Below are positions 31,938 through 40,725 of a stretch of 64,000 bases of DNA, piece after piece. Both the position numbers and the translations under genes were made by a program. Position 1 is the stretch's first letter, and each line of letters starts with the position of its first letter. Origin of the DNA: JBMORL01 sp049322335. Its GTDB lineage: Bacteria > Bacteroidota > Bacteroidia > Flavobacteriales_D > UBA2798. The notes beneath the pieces were generated by a model. That model worked only from the letters and a program-made list of their open reading frames with translations. It was not told the DNA's origin and did not search any database. The stretch is from NCBI GenBank assembly GCA_049322335.1, contig JBMORL010000092.1, positions 20,352-84,351 of the forward strand, read 5' to 3'.

Positions 31938-34130
31938 ATGAAGATCATAAAAAATAAAATATCTTTTACGTTTATCCTTTTAACGTTAGTCACAGGGCTT
32001 CGGGCACAGTTGTCGTTATGGAATGACAGAACCCTTCCTGATACTGTGCGGATGAAAGCGCTTGATGAATATGCATGGTCTATCGTTTATTCTCAACCCG
32101 ATTCGGCAGAAATTTATGCACACCAGCTGTTGAAAATGGCCGGTGAACAGAAAAATAATTTTTATGAGGCCTATGCCAATAACACAATTGGTGTTTCGTA
32201 TGACGTGAGAAGCCGCTATTCAGAAGCACTGATTTTTTACCGGAAAAATATTTTCCTCTACCGGAAAATGAATGATAAAAGGGGAGAAGCTTCTGCCGAG
32301 ATGAATACCGGTATCATTTTTTATAACCAGGGTTTGTATAAAGAAGCTTTAAAACATTATAAACGCTCGGTTACACTCTATGAAGAAGCCGGTGATAAGA
32401 ACGGTTTGGCCGGAGCTTATGTAAATATTTCGGTTATTATTAAAATAATGCAGCGCTACGAAGAGTCGATGGAGTTTGTGAAAATGGCCGAAGGAATTTT
32501 TCTGGAAATGAAAGATACCTCATGGCTTGCCATTGTTTATCATAATAAAGCAGATCTGTATAAATACCTGAAACAATCCGATTCGGCCTGGAAGTATTTT
32601 GAAATGGGTTTGCAGCTTAACATGAAATCAAATAATCTATATGGAGTAGCTACGACCTATAGCAGGATGGGCGCATTGGCCGATGACCTTTTTCAGTTTG
32701 ATAAAGCAATCGATTATTTTAATAAAGCCAGCCGCCTTTTTCAGCAAATCAATGATCCAACAGGAATGATCGGTGTGCAGGTGAACTCGGGAAACGTTTT
32801 ACTGAAACAGGGAAAAACAAATGCGGCACTCGATAGTTGTGAAAAAGCTTATCGCATGTCACTGCAGCTGAATACCTATTCAGAACACAATTCTTCCTGC
32901 GGATGTCTTTATGATATTTACAAAAAAAAGGGCGATAATGTAAATGCCTTAAGGTATTTTGAAGAATATATCCAGGGTAAGGATAGCATATTTGGACTTG
33001 AAACTGCGGAAATGGTGGCTCACCTCGAATTTCAGTATAAATACATGCGCAGGTCATTTGCCGATAGTGTGAAAAATGCACAAAAACAGAAAATCCTGGA
33101 TGCCCAGATTGAAGCGCAAAACGCTAAAATTGATGTTCAAAACGCGCAACTGGAAGCAGAAGAGTCGAGGAACTTTTTCCTGGTGATATTTATTTTACTT
33201 CTGCTGGCTTTTGCTTTCATCGTTTTCAACCGTTTCCGCATCACCAGCCGGCAGAAAAAAATTATTGAAGAGCAGAAAAAGGATGTGGAATTTCAAAAAG
33301 AAATAGTAGAAGAAAAAAACAAAAATATCACCGACAGCATCAATTATGCCCTTCGTATCCAGCAAAGTTTTTTACCCAAAACAGAAGATATGAATTCTGT
33401 TTTCAGCGATTACTTCATTTTTTACCTGCCAAAAGATATTGTAAGCGGAGATTTTTTCTGGATGACCAAAGGCACTGTTTTTTCTTCCAAAAATGAAAAA
33501 TCGGATGCCATCATTTTTTCCATTGCCGATTGCACCGGACATGGCGTGCCAGGCGCTATGATGACGATGATAGGAAACACATTATTGAATCAAACCATCA
33601 GCAATCCCTCGGTGAAAACCCCTGCAGAAGCGCTGGATTTTCTGAACAACGAATTACCCAAAAACCTTAAAAAACAAAACCAGCAGGCTCACATCCGCGA
33701 TGGAATGGATATGGCTATGATTGCTATTGACAAAAACAATGGAAAACTCTTTTTTGCCGGGGCTAATACATCACTGTTACTTATACGAAATAACGAAATG
33801 ACAGAATATAAGGGAGATAAACAACCCATCAGTGCAGGTGATGATGTTATAAAACAAAATTTCAGCCTTTCTGAAATAGAAATAAAACAGGGCGATTGCT
33901 TATATATGACCACAGATGGTTTTCCCGATCAGTTTGGTAGTTTTGATAAAGAAAAAACAAAAACGGGCGGTAAAAAATTCAAAATGAAACGACTGAAAGA
34001 AATATTGCTCAAAAACCATTTGCTTCCCATGGAAAAACAAAAGCAGGAATTACAACATACATTCCAGGTTTGGAGGGGTGAACTGGAGCAGGTGGATGAT
34101 GTGTGCGTTATTGGAATTAAAATAGGATAA
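31938..34130 (+). CDS. TPR-PP2C (SpoIIE-like) protein phosphatase
   Basis: The 730-residue protein has a signal or N-terminal helix, TPR repeats (~50-380), a membrane helix (~410-432), a coiled coil and a SpoIIE-type PP2C domain (~480-730; IVSGDFFWM, DCTGHGVPGAMM, GMDMAMIAI, GDCLYMTTDGFPDQFGS, WRGELEQVDDVCVIG). These phosphatases dephosphorylate anti-anti-sigma factors or other targets. No partner kinase or STAS protein is adjacent. It starts 5 bp after the sensor gene, so the two form one operon. Confidence 0.88.
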   Translation: MKIIKNKISFTFILLTLVTGLRAQLSLWNDRTLPDTVRMKALDEYAWSIVYSQPDSAEIYAHQLLKMAGEQKNNFYEAYANNTIGVSYDVRSRYSEALIFYRKNIFLYRKMNDKRGEASAEMNTGIIFYNQGLYKEALKHYKRSVTLYEEAGDKNGLAGAYVNISVIIKIMQRYEESMEFVKMAEGIFLEMKDTSWLAIVYHNKADLYKYLKQSDSAWKYFEMGLQLNMKSNNLYGVATTYSRMGALADDLFQFDKAIDYFNKASRLFQQINDPTGMIGVQVNSGNVLLKQGKTNAALDSCEKAYRMSLQLNTYSEHNSSCGCLYDIYKKKGDNVNALRYFEEYIQGKDSIFGLETAEMVAHLEFQYKYMRRSFADSVKNAQKQKILDAQIEAQNAKIDVQNAQLEAEESRNFFLVIFILLLLAFAFIVFNRFRITSRQKKIIEEQKKDVEFQKEIVEEKNKNITDSINYALRIQQSFLPKTEDMNSVFSDYFIFYLPKDIVSGDFFWMTKGTVFSSKNEKSDAIIFSIADCTGHGVPGAMMTMIGNTLLNQTISNPSVKTPAEALDFLNNELPKNLKKQNQQAHIRDGMDMAMIAIDKNNGKLFFAGANTSLLLIRNNEMTEYKGDKQPISAGDDVIKQNFSLSEIEIKQGDCLYMTTDGFPDQFGSFDKEKTKTGGKKFKMKRLKEILLKNHLLPMEKQKQELQHTFQVWRGELEQVDDVCVIGIKIG

Positions 34131-34210
34131 CTCTGGTTTAACTCATATGGGAAAAACGAATTTCTTTCCGTTTTCTCAAATTTTATATCTTTATACTAAG
34201 TTTTTGCCAA

Positions 34211-37200
34211 ATGAAGCGGATATCCTTTCTTTTTATTCTGTCTCTCGTTATTTCTTCAGCCGGTGCGCGGGATATTTACTTTTTGTCCTCCGACACCACC
34301 CAATGGAAAAAAAACATCGGTAACTTTCTCTCCATCGTTGGCGATTTTCCTGATTCCACCTTAAATGAAGGCCTTAAAATTCTTGAAGCAGCTAAAAAAC
34401 AAAATCTTAAAGAATGGGAAGCCAAAGCGCATTACATGATTGGCGTAGCGTATTACTACAAAGAAAAAGACGATCTCGCACTTGAATACCTGCTGAAACT
34501 TTATGATTACGAAAAAGACATTAATAATTATTATTATCTCGGTTATGGTGCAAGCCTTGTGGGATATATTTATGATGAGGCCAAAAAACCAGAAATGGCG
34601 GTAGAAGCTTTTCTTAAATCAGCTGAATATTATAAAACGTATGGCTATCCCACAGGAGAAGGCGGTGTTTATCTCGAAGCAGGTAATATCTACTATGCTG
34701 AAAAAGATTATGACAAAGCTGAAACCTATTATAAAATGGCTCAGAAAGCCTATAAGCAGGACGGTTATGAAAAAGGACTCGCCAGTTGTGCCTATAATCT
34801 CGCCAATCTCGAAAATTATAAGCGGAAAAATTATCCTGCTGCTGAAAAATATTACCTCGAGGCCATCAAATACTACGAGCTTACCGGCAATGAAAAACAA
34901 AAAGCCAACTGTGCTTTTTACCTGGCAGAAATTTATGACTTTTACCTGAATAAACCCGAAGAAGCCAAAAAATATTACCAGCAATCCTTCGACAAGAGAA
35001 ACGAAGGCGCTGATAAAAAAGAAACAGCCGATTCTTATTTTTCCCTGGGAAAAGTCAGCCTGCGCTCACAAAACTACGATGATGCGGCACGCAACCTTCA
35101 ACTGGCTGCCGACCTGTATAACGAGCTGGGCCTTCAGTCTGAACTGGGAGACACATATATCAACATGGGGAATATTTATTTCTACCGCGGAAATTATCCC
35201 AAAGCACAGGAATTTTACCGGCTTTCACGCACCGCCTATGAAAAAGCAGGAAGCATTGACGGACAGGCCGGAAGCCTTGTGGGATTAGCCAATCTTTTTC
35301 ACGGGCAAAATGATGATGTGAAAGCGTTACAACTGTATGAGGAAAGTTTAAAATTATATGAAAAAGCCGGTAACACGCATTACAGCGGGATAGCTTCCGT
35401 GTATACAGGAATAGGAAACTGCTATTATGATAAAAAAGAGTATGACAAAGCCCTTGAATATTACCTGGAAGGTTTGAAGTACGATGAAAAAGCCAGTGAT
35501 ACCGAAGGAAAAATTGTAAAACTCATTAATATTTCCACCATCTATTCCTATCGCGGTGAATCGGATAAAGCAGTGGAGTACCTCGAACAAACACTAAAAG
35601 AAAGCAAGGAAATTCAGAATAAACTTTACATCGCTTCCACACTCAAAAGCCTCGGGTTTCATTACCTCAGGCAAAAAGATTATGACAAGGCAGTGGAATA
35701 TTGCACCGAAGGACTGGAAATGGCAGAGGAGATGGGAGTGCTTCCCCAAAAAGCCGATAACTGCCTTTGTCTTTACCAGGCCTATTATTACAAGGAAGAT
35801 TACAAAAACTCGCTCGATTACTACATGATCTATAATGACGTAAACGACAGTTTGGTGAATGAACAAAATGTACGCGAACTAACGAAAATGGAATTAGCGT
35901 ACGAGTACGACAAAAAAGAAGCTATGCTGAAACTGGAACAGGAAAAAAGGGCAATGGAATTACAGGAAGAGATCAACCGAAAACAAATGATGTTTCAGTT
36001 TGAACAGCAACAGGCAAAAATGCGGGCAGAGGCCGAGAAAAAAGAACTGGCTCTTAAAGCCAAAGCCGAACAAAACAAACTGGCTATGGAAGAAGAGATA
36101 AAACGCCAGCAATTAGCTATGGAATTTGAGAAAAAAGAGGCAAAGGCAAAAATGGAAACCGAAAGAAAAGAAATTGAACACGCCAAAGACATCGAAAAAA
36201 AAGAAATTGAAAATGCTTCGCAACGAAGGCTAACCTATGCATTTATTGGCGGATTTGCAGTCATGTGTATACTCGCTTTTTTCATTTTCCGCAGTTACCG
36301 CGACAAACAAAAAGCCAATAAAATTATCCTTCAGCAAAAAGACGAAGTAGAAAGACAGAAGTCGGAGATTGAACGAAAAAGCAATGAGATAGAGGAGAAA
36401 AACCGTGAAATTGTAGATTCCATCACCTATGCAAGAAGATTACAGGAAGCTATTCTTCCACCGCTGAAACTGGTACGTGATTATCTCTATGAATCTTTCA
36501 TCATTTACAAGCCAAAAGATATTGTAGCGGGCGATTTCTACTGGATGGAAACAGTTTCTTCAAAAACTAACGGAGATGGCCTTAAAGCTCGTCAGCAGGG
36601 CGAACGTACAGCTATTGAACAACTACCCGAATCAAAGAAAAAAATCCTGTTTGCAGTAGCGGATTGTACAGGACATGGAGTTCCCGGAGCAATGGTAAGT
36701 GTAGTATGCAGCAATGCTCTTAACCGCGCTGTAAAAGAGTTTCATATTCAGCAACCGGCAGCTATTCTCGATAAAGTTACCGAACTGGTTATAGAAACGT
36801 TCGAAAAAAGCGAAAGTGATGTAAAAGACGGAATGGATATTTCGCTTTGTGCTTTCGACCCAGATACACTTGAGCTGGAATGGGCCGGTGCAAACAATCC
36901 TTTATGGATACTAAGAACCGCTACCGGTGAAATTGAAGAATACAAACCCGACAAACAACCCATAGGAAAATACGACAACCGGAAACCTTTTACCAATTAC
37001 AAAATAAAACTCTCCAAAGGCGATTCGCTCTACATGTTCTCAGATGGTTATGCCGATCAGTTTGGCGGAACAAGCGGAAAAAAATTCAAGTACTCCAAAA
37101 TGAAAGAACAACTTCTTTCCCTCCGGGGTAAGTCAATGGATGAACAAAAATCCGCTATCAACCAAACCTTCGAAAAATGGAAAGGAGAATTAGAACAAGT

Positions 37201-37234
37201 GGATGATGTTTGTTTGATTGGAGTAAGAATATAA
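34211..37234 (+). CDS. Long TPR-PP2C (SpoIIE-like) protein phosphatase
   Basis: A 1007-residue paralogue of the gene at 31938: signal peptide, ~12 TPR units (~50-550; e.g. EKDYDKAETYYKMAQKAYKQ), a charged E/K/Q-rich coiled coil (~560-670), a membrane helix (~676-695), a second coiled coil and a PP2C domain (~755-1007; KDIVAGDFYWME, DCTGHGVPGAMVSV, GDSLYMFSDGYADQFGG). It is separated from the first by 80 bp with a TATCTTTA -7-like box (near 34185), so it may have its own promoter. Duplicated with a longer sensor part. Confidence 0.88.
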   Translation: MKRISFLFILSLVISSAGARDIYFLSSDTTQWKKNIGNFLSIVGDFPDSTLNEGLKILEAAKKQNLKEWEAKAHYMIGVAYYYKEKDDLALEYLLKLYDYEKDINNYYYLGYGASLVGYIYDEAKKPEMAVEAFLKSAEYYKTYGYPTGEGGVYLEAGNIYYAEKDYDKAETYYKMAQKAYKQDGYEKGLASCAYNLANLENYKRKNYPAAEKYYLEAIKYYELTGNEKQKANCAFYLAEIYDFYLNKPEEAKKYYQQSFDKRNEGADKKETADSYFSLGKVSLRSQNYDDAARNLQLAADLYNELGLQSELGDTYINMGNIYFYRGNYPKAQEFYRLSRTAYEKAGSIDGQAGSLVGLANLFHGQNDDVKALQLYEESLKLYEKAGNTHYSGIASVYTGIGNCYYDKKEYDKALEYYLEGLKYDEKASDTEGKIVKLINISTIYSYRGESDKAVEYLEQTLKESKEIQNKLYIASTLKSLGFHYLRQKDYDKAVEYCTEGLEMAEEMGVLPQKADNCLCLYQAYYYKEDYKNSLDYYMIYNDVNDSLVNEQNVRELTKMELAYEYDKKEAMLKLEQEKRAMELQEEINRKQMMFQFEQQQAKMRAEAEKKELALKAKAEQNKLAMEEEIKRQQLAMEFEKKEAKAKMETERKEIEHAKDIEKKEIENASQRRLTYAFIGGFAVMCILAFFIFRSYRDKQKANKIILQQKDEVERQKSEIERKSNEIEEKNREIVDSITYARRLQEAILPPLKLVRDYLYESFIIYKPKDIVAGDFYWMETVSSKTNGDGLKARQQGERTAIEQLPESKKKILFAVADCTGHGVPGAMVSVVCSNALNRAVKEFHIQQPAAILDKVTELVIETFEKSESDVKDGMDISLCAFDPDTLELEWAGANNPLWILRTATGEIEEYKPDKQPIGKYDNRKPFTNYKIKLSKGDSLYMFSDGYADQFGGTSGKKFKYSKMKEQLLSLRGKSMDEQKSAINQTFEKWKGELEQVDDVCLIGVRI

Positions 37235-37245
37235 AAGGAATGAAC

Positions 37246-37305
37246 GAATGATGAATACATGAATGACGAATTTTGAGCGATTTCTTAATTCGTTATTCAT
37301 CATTC
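37246..37305. terminator. Imperfect inverted repeat between convergent genes
   Basis: GAATGATGAATA (37246-37257) and ACGAATT (37266-37272) pair with AATTCGT (37287-37293) and TATTCATCATTC (37294-37305), with an 8-nt interruption in the left arm only. It lies between the phosphatase (+) and trmD (-), where a shared terminator would be expected; a clear U-tract is missing. Confidence 0.45.
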
Positions 37306-37366
37306 AATTATTCTTAATTCTCTCCGCCCAAAAAACGAATTTGCTATCATACAATTACACAACTGA

Positions 37367-38053
37367 CTACTGACCATCTTCCCCCAACAAATCCGGCCTT
37401 CTTTCTTTCGTGCGTTTAATCGATTCTTCCATTCTCCATTCTTCAATCAGTTTATGATTTCCCGACAAAAGAATTTCGGGTACTTTGTGTCCGTTATAAT
37501 CTTCGGGACGTGTATAAACCGGTGGTGCCAGTAAATTATCCTGGAAAGAGTCGGTGAGGGCAGAAGTCTCGTCATTTAACACACCGGGCAACAATCGTAT
37601 TACCGCATCACACAAAACAGCAGCAGCCAGTTCGCCTCCGGATAAAACATAATCACCAATGGAAATTTCCATCGTCACAAACAGGTCGCGGATGCGCTGG
37701 TCGATGCCTTTGTAATGTCCGCAGATGATTATTATATTTTCCTTTAATGAAAGCTGGTTAGCCATTTTCTGATCCAGTGTTTTTCCATCGGGGGTCATGT
37801 AGATAATTTCATCATAACGTCTTTCGGACTTCAGTTTTTCGATACATAATGCTATCGGCTCAATCATCAGCACCATTCCGGCTCCGCCACCAAACTGGTA
37901 ATCGTCAACGCTTTTTTGTTTGTTGGTGGAATAATCACGGATATTGTGCAGGTGTATTTCCACACAGCCACGTTCCCTCGCCCTTTCCATAATGGAATCC
38001 GAAAAAGGACTTTCCAGCAGGTTGGGTAAAACAGTAAGAATATCTATTCGCAT
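37367..38053 (-). CDS. trmD: tRNA (guanine37-N1)-methyltransferase
   Basis: A 228-residue SPOUT-family protein with MRIDILTVLPNLLESPFSDSI, DDYQFGGGAGMVLMIEPIA (catalytic-region GGGAGM), IIICGHYKGIDQRI (SAM knot, GHYKG) and ISIGDYVLSGGELA. It methylates G37 of tRNAs and prevents +1 frameshifts. The length is typical. The promoter box lies only 4 bp before the ATG, so the message may be leaderless. Confidence 0.95.
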   Translation of the reverse strand: MRIDILTVLPNLLESPFSDSIMERARERGCVEIHLHNIRDYSTNKQKSVDDYQFGGGAGMVLMIEPIALCIEKLKSERRYDEIIYMTPDGKTLDQKMANQLSLKENIIIICGHYKGIDQRIRDLFVTMEISIGDYVLSGGELAAAVLCDAVIRLLPGVLNDETSALTDSFQDNLLAPPVYTRPEDYNGHKVPEILLSGNHKLIEEWRMEESIKRTKERRPDLLGEDGQ

Positions 38054-38057
38054 ACGT

Positions 38058-38091
38058 CAAAGATAAAAAAAGCCCGGCTCATCACCGGGCT
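38058..38091 (-). promoter_or_regulatory. Terminator hairpin of hsp20 merged with the trmD promoter
   Basis: On the minus strand, AGCCCGG, loop TGATGAG, CCGGGCT is followed by TTTTTTT (terminator) and then TATCTTTG (38065-38058), a perfect -7 box that shares the last T of the tract. Only 4 bases separate the box from the trmD ATG at 38053. Confidence 0.72.
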
Positions 38092-38117
38092 GATACGCAA
38101 AACCAAATCACACCTGT

Positions 38118-38573
38118 TTAAGAGATCATAATCTGTTTTCCCTTTTTTCCGTTTTCGGGATGGATTTTCGGCAATTCAATTTTCAGAATTCCGTTTTCGT
38201 ATTTTGCACTGATTTTTTCATCTTCTACTTCTTCGCTGAAGGCAAAGCTTCTCCTGAAAGAACCATAACTGAACTCCTTTCGCGTGTAGTTCTTTTCTTC
38301 AGAAGAGTTCTCCGACTTATGTTCACCCGAAATCTCCAGTTCCCCGTTGTTAAATGAAATACTGAAGTCTTCCTTTGTAAACCCGGGAGCCGAAACCTCC
38401 AGTTGATAGGCATTTTCGCTTTCCTGCAGGTTTACAGCCGGTACATACCCGGCAAATTCCCGCGAAAGAAAGCTGTCGTTGAAAAAATCATTGAGCAGAT
38501 TGTCGATGGAAGGCGCCAATAGCTCCCGCCTCTCCATCCGATGGTTGGGTTTGTTCCATTTAATGAGTGTCAT
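38118..38573 (-). CDS. Small heat-shock protein (Hsp20)
   Basis: A 151-residue protein with an N-terminal arm, an alpha-crystallin domain (PAVNLQESENAYQLEVSAPG, ENGILKIELPK with the I-x-I/L motif region) and a short C-terminal tail (GKKGKQIMIS). It binds unfolding proteins as an ATP-independent chaperone. It has a strong AGGAGG five bases before its ATG, rare in this phylum. A terminator follows at once. Confidence 0.93.
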   Translation of the reverse strand: MTLIKWNKPNHRMERRELLAPSIDNLLNDFFNDSFLSREFAGYVPAVNLQESENAYQLEVSAPGFTKEDFSISFNNGELEISGEHKSENSSEEKNYTRKEFSYGSFRRSFAFSEEVEDEKISAKYENGILKIELPKIHPENGKKGKQIMIS

Positions 38574-38578
38574 AGCAT

Positions 38579-38584
38579 CCTCCT
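38579..38584 (-). promoter_or_regulatory. Shine-Dalgarno-like site AGGAGG before hsp20
   Basis: On the minus strand AGGAGG lies five bases before the ATG. Bacteroidota mostly initiate without such a sequence, so a perfect site suggests that high translation is wanted, for example on heat stress. No CIRCE-like operator is seen. Confidence 0.6.
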
Positions 38585-38702
38585 TTTTTAATTGTTTTTT
38601 TATAGTTTCTTATTACCCAAAAGCAACACCCGTACCAATGAAAAAATCTGTCAAAATGACTTTTTGATCTGCCAGAATTTCTTGCCTTTTTGTAAAAAAT
38701 AG

Positions 38703-38880
38703 TTAAACCCGGATTATGCATTAGGATTGTAATGTAGTAGTGAGCAGGGGATGATCAAAAAGAAACGTATCCGGGTTTAACCCCGATGAAACGCAGTTTC
38801 TATCGGCCTTTGGCAAATTTTGCATTTTTCTAATGCAAAATTTGGGTTAAAAGAAAATGCCACCCGTGAAAGAGTGGCAT
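38703..38880. ncRNA. Structured intergenic region, candidate non-coding RNA
   Basis: Four structures occur in order: 12-bp arms TTAAACCCGGAT (38703-38714) and ATCCGGGTTTAA (38769-38780); a CCGATGAAAC/GTTTCTATCGG hairpin with one bulge (38783-38806); 13-bp perfect arms CAAATTTTGCATT (38814-38826) and AATGCAAAATTTG (38832-38844) with a 5-nt loop; and ATGCCAC/GTGGCAT (38857-38880). The strand is not certain; the last hairpin followed by TTTTCTTTT on the minus strand looks like a terminator there. No known RNA family is recognised. Confidence 0.42.
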
Positions 38881-39221
38881 ATCTCATAGCATGCAAGTAG
38901 TGTTAGTACATGACTAACTCCGGAAAACCGCTATTTGCTTCCCGGGACGAAGATTTTTTGGATATAAAGAGTGATTGAAAAGACGTGCAAAACTATCCCG
39001 GCCGGAATGCCCGAATACAGGTAAAGTCAGGTGACCAAAGTCACACCAAAAGGCAAGCGGGGAGAAAAATCTCTTCATAGCAGGCAGAATAAACATAAGA
39101 CAGAAGTTTAACTAAAAAGGTTGCATGAAGAAATCAAATCCACATTTTACTTTATTTCGGACATTTTTTTGGGTTGGATAACAGCCGGATAGATTGAGAA
39201 TTAGTCCGCACTAAATAATTT

Positions 39222-40076
39222 TTATCCCGTTATTTTAATTCTTTCCACCATTTCCCGGTGCTCCCTCACATCATGCACCCGCATAATAACGGCTCCTTTT
39301 CTCACCAGGTCTTCATTTACTTTCAGGGTTCCTTCCAATACCTGTACGGGTAATGTTCCGTACATTTTTTGAATAAACGATTTCTTTGATACCCCTGCTA
39401 AAATGGGTAGTCCGTTAGTTTTAAAGGCCTTGAATTCAGCAGCTATTTGTTGGTTATGTTCCGGTGTTTTTCCAAAGCCAAATCCCGGATCCAGTATTAC
39501 CTGATCCACGCCCGCTGTCCTGAGTTCCTGCAGCTTTTTCTCAAAAAACCGGTTGATATCTTCCACCACGTTTTCATATTGCGGTTCGTTTTGCATGGTT
39601 TTAGGTGTACCTTTCATGTGCATCAAAACATAGGGCGTACCGAGCTCCGCCACCGTAGCTATCATCCTGTTATCCAGGTTTCCGGCACTGATGTCATTCA
39701 CCATACAAGCCCCTGCTTCCACAGCTTTCCGGGCCACTTCGGCCCTGAATGTATCCACCGAAATGAACTGTTCCGGCCATTTTTGGTGTATGGCCCCTAT
39801 AACCGGTATAACCCGCCTAATTTCTTCCTCCACCGTAACATCATCCGCCCCCGGACGGGAAGAATAACCGCCTGCATCAATAATATCGGCTCCTTCGCCA
39901 ATCATTTTTTCGGCCTGAAGCAGGGCTTTTTCCAATGAAAAATGCTGGTTTCCGTCTGAAAAACTGTCGGGCGTAACGTTTAATATGCCCATTATGCGGG
40001 GTTGGTCTAAATGCAGCTTCCGCCTACCGAAAACGAGGGTTTGGTAACGATAAAAACCTGTATCTTTCGCGTCCAT
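39222..40076 (-). CDS. folP: Dihydropteroate synthase
   Basis: A 284-residue TIM-barrel protein: PRIMGILNVTPDSFSDGN, IIDAGGYSSRPGADDV, VNDISAGNLDN, VILDPGFGFGKTPEHN and LAGVSKKSFIQ are the typical pterin- and pABA-binding loops. It joins pABA to dihydropterin pyrophosphate in folate synthesis. ATG 40076 is chosen over the upstream ATG 40115 because the latter overlaps the divergent gene at 40108; a second ATG near 40088 also exists. Confidence 0.93.
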   Translation of the reverse strand: MDAKDTGFYRYQTLVFGRRKLHLDQPRIMGILNVTPDSFSDGNQHFSLEKALLQAEKMIGEGADIIDAGGYSSRPGADDVTVEEEIRRVIPVIGAIHQKWPEQFISVDTFRAEVARKAVEAGACMVNDISAGNLDNRMIATVAELGTPYVLMHMKGTPKTMQNEPQYENVVEDINRFFEKKLQELRTAGVDQVILDPGFGFGKTPEHNQQIAAEFKAFKTNGLPILAGVSKKSFIQKMYGTLPVQVLEGTLKVNEDLVRKGAVIMRVHDVREHREMVERIKITG

Positions 40077-40107
40077 AAATTTCAGCATAAAGATAGTCAT
40101 TCCGGGC

Positions 40108-40653
40108 ATGAGCAATACTTCTCAACAATACGATGCGGCCATCGAAAAATGCCGCGATATTTTTGTAAAAAAGACCCACGACTACGGAAGCGCCTGGAGA
40201 ATCCTGAGAGTAACTTCGCTTACCGACCAGATTTTCATCAAAGCCCAGCGCATCCGTACCCTCGAAGAAAAAGGCGAATCGAAAGTAGGCGAGGGGATTG
40301 AACCCGAATTTATAGGTATCATTAATTATTCCATTATGGCGCTCATCCAACTGGAACTGGGTACTGATGCCGAAACTTCCATGCCCCGCGAAAAAGCGTT
40401 GGATCTCTTCAACAAAATGGCCCGAAAAGCCAAAGACCTGATGGAGAAAAAAAACCACGACTATGGCGAAGCATGGAGAAACATGCGTGTCTCATCCTTT
40501 ACCGACCTGATGCTGATGAAACTGCTGCGCATTAAACAAATTGAAGACAACAAGGGAAAAACATTGATATCAGAAGGAATTGACGCCAATTATTTTGATA
40601 TGGTGAATTACGGGGTGTTTGCGCTCATAAAACTGGATGAAATGAAAAGTTAA
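40108..40653 (+). CDS. DUF1599 protein with two tandem domains
   Basis: A 181-residue protein made of two copies of one ~80-residue unit: KTHDYGSAWRILRVTSLTDQI ... EPEFIGIINYSIMAL and KNHDYGEAWRNMRVSSFTDLM ... DANYFDMVNYGVFAL. The H-D-Y-G-x-A-W motif could bind a metal or a phosphate; the family has no settled function and is common in Bacteroidota next to folP. Its start lies 32 bp from the divergent folP. Confidence 0.82.
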   Translation: MSNTSQQYDAAIEKCRDIFVKKTHDYGSAWRILRVTSLTDQIFIKAQRIRTLEEKGESKVGEGIEPEFIGIINYSIMALIQLELGTDAETSMPREKALDLFNKMARKAKDLMEKKNHDYGEAWRNMRVSSFTDLMLMKLLRIKQIEDNKGKTLISEGIDANYFDMVNYGVFALIKLDEMKS

Positions 40654-40701
40654 ACCCTGTTAAGGCAGTGTTAAGATGAAGAATGAAACGGAAGCAAGAA
40701 A

Positions 40702-40709
40702 TATCTTTG
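40702..40709 (+). promoter_or_regulatory. -7 promoter box TATCTTTG
   Basis: Perfect TAnnTTTG, 17 bases before the ATG at 40726, giving an estimated leader of about 10 nt. No clear -33 TTG is seen. Confidence 0.55.
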
Positions 40710-40725
40710 AAGAAAAACCAAAACC

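Larger units (their letters stand above)
38574..39221. other. 648-bp gap between hsp20 and folP
   Basis: Contains the hsp20 upstream region (38574-38640) and the structured segment at 38703-38880. A leftward 60-codon open frame (38914-39096) has no sign of being real and is not annotated. The rest (39097-39221) shows nothing clear. Confidence 0.5.

Noticed and set aside
38914..39096. 60-codon leftward frame in the gene desert
   Set aside because: No promoter box, no family pattern, aromatic and arginine mix as in random translation.
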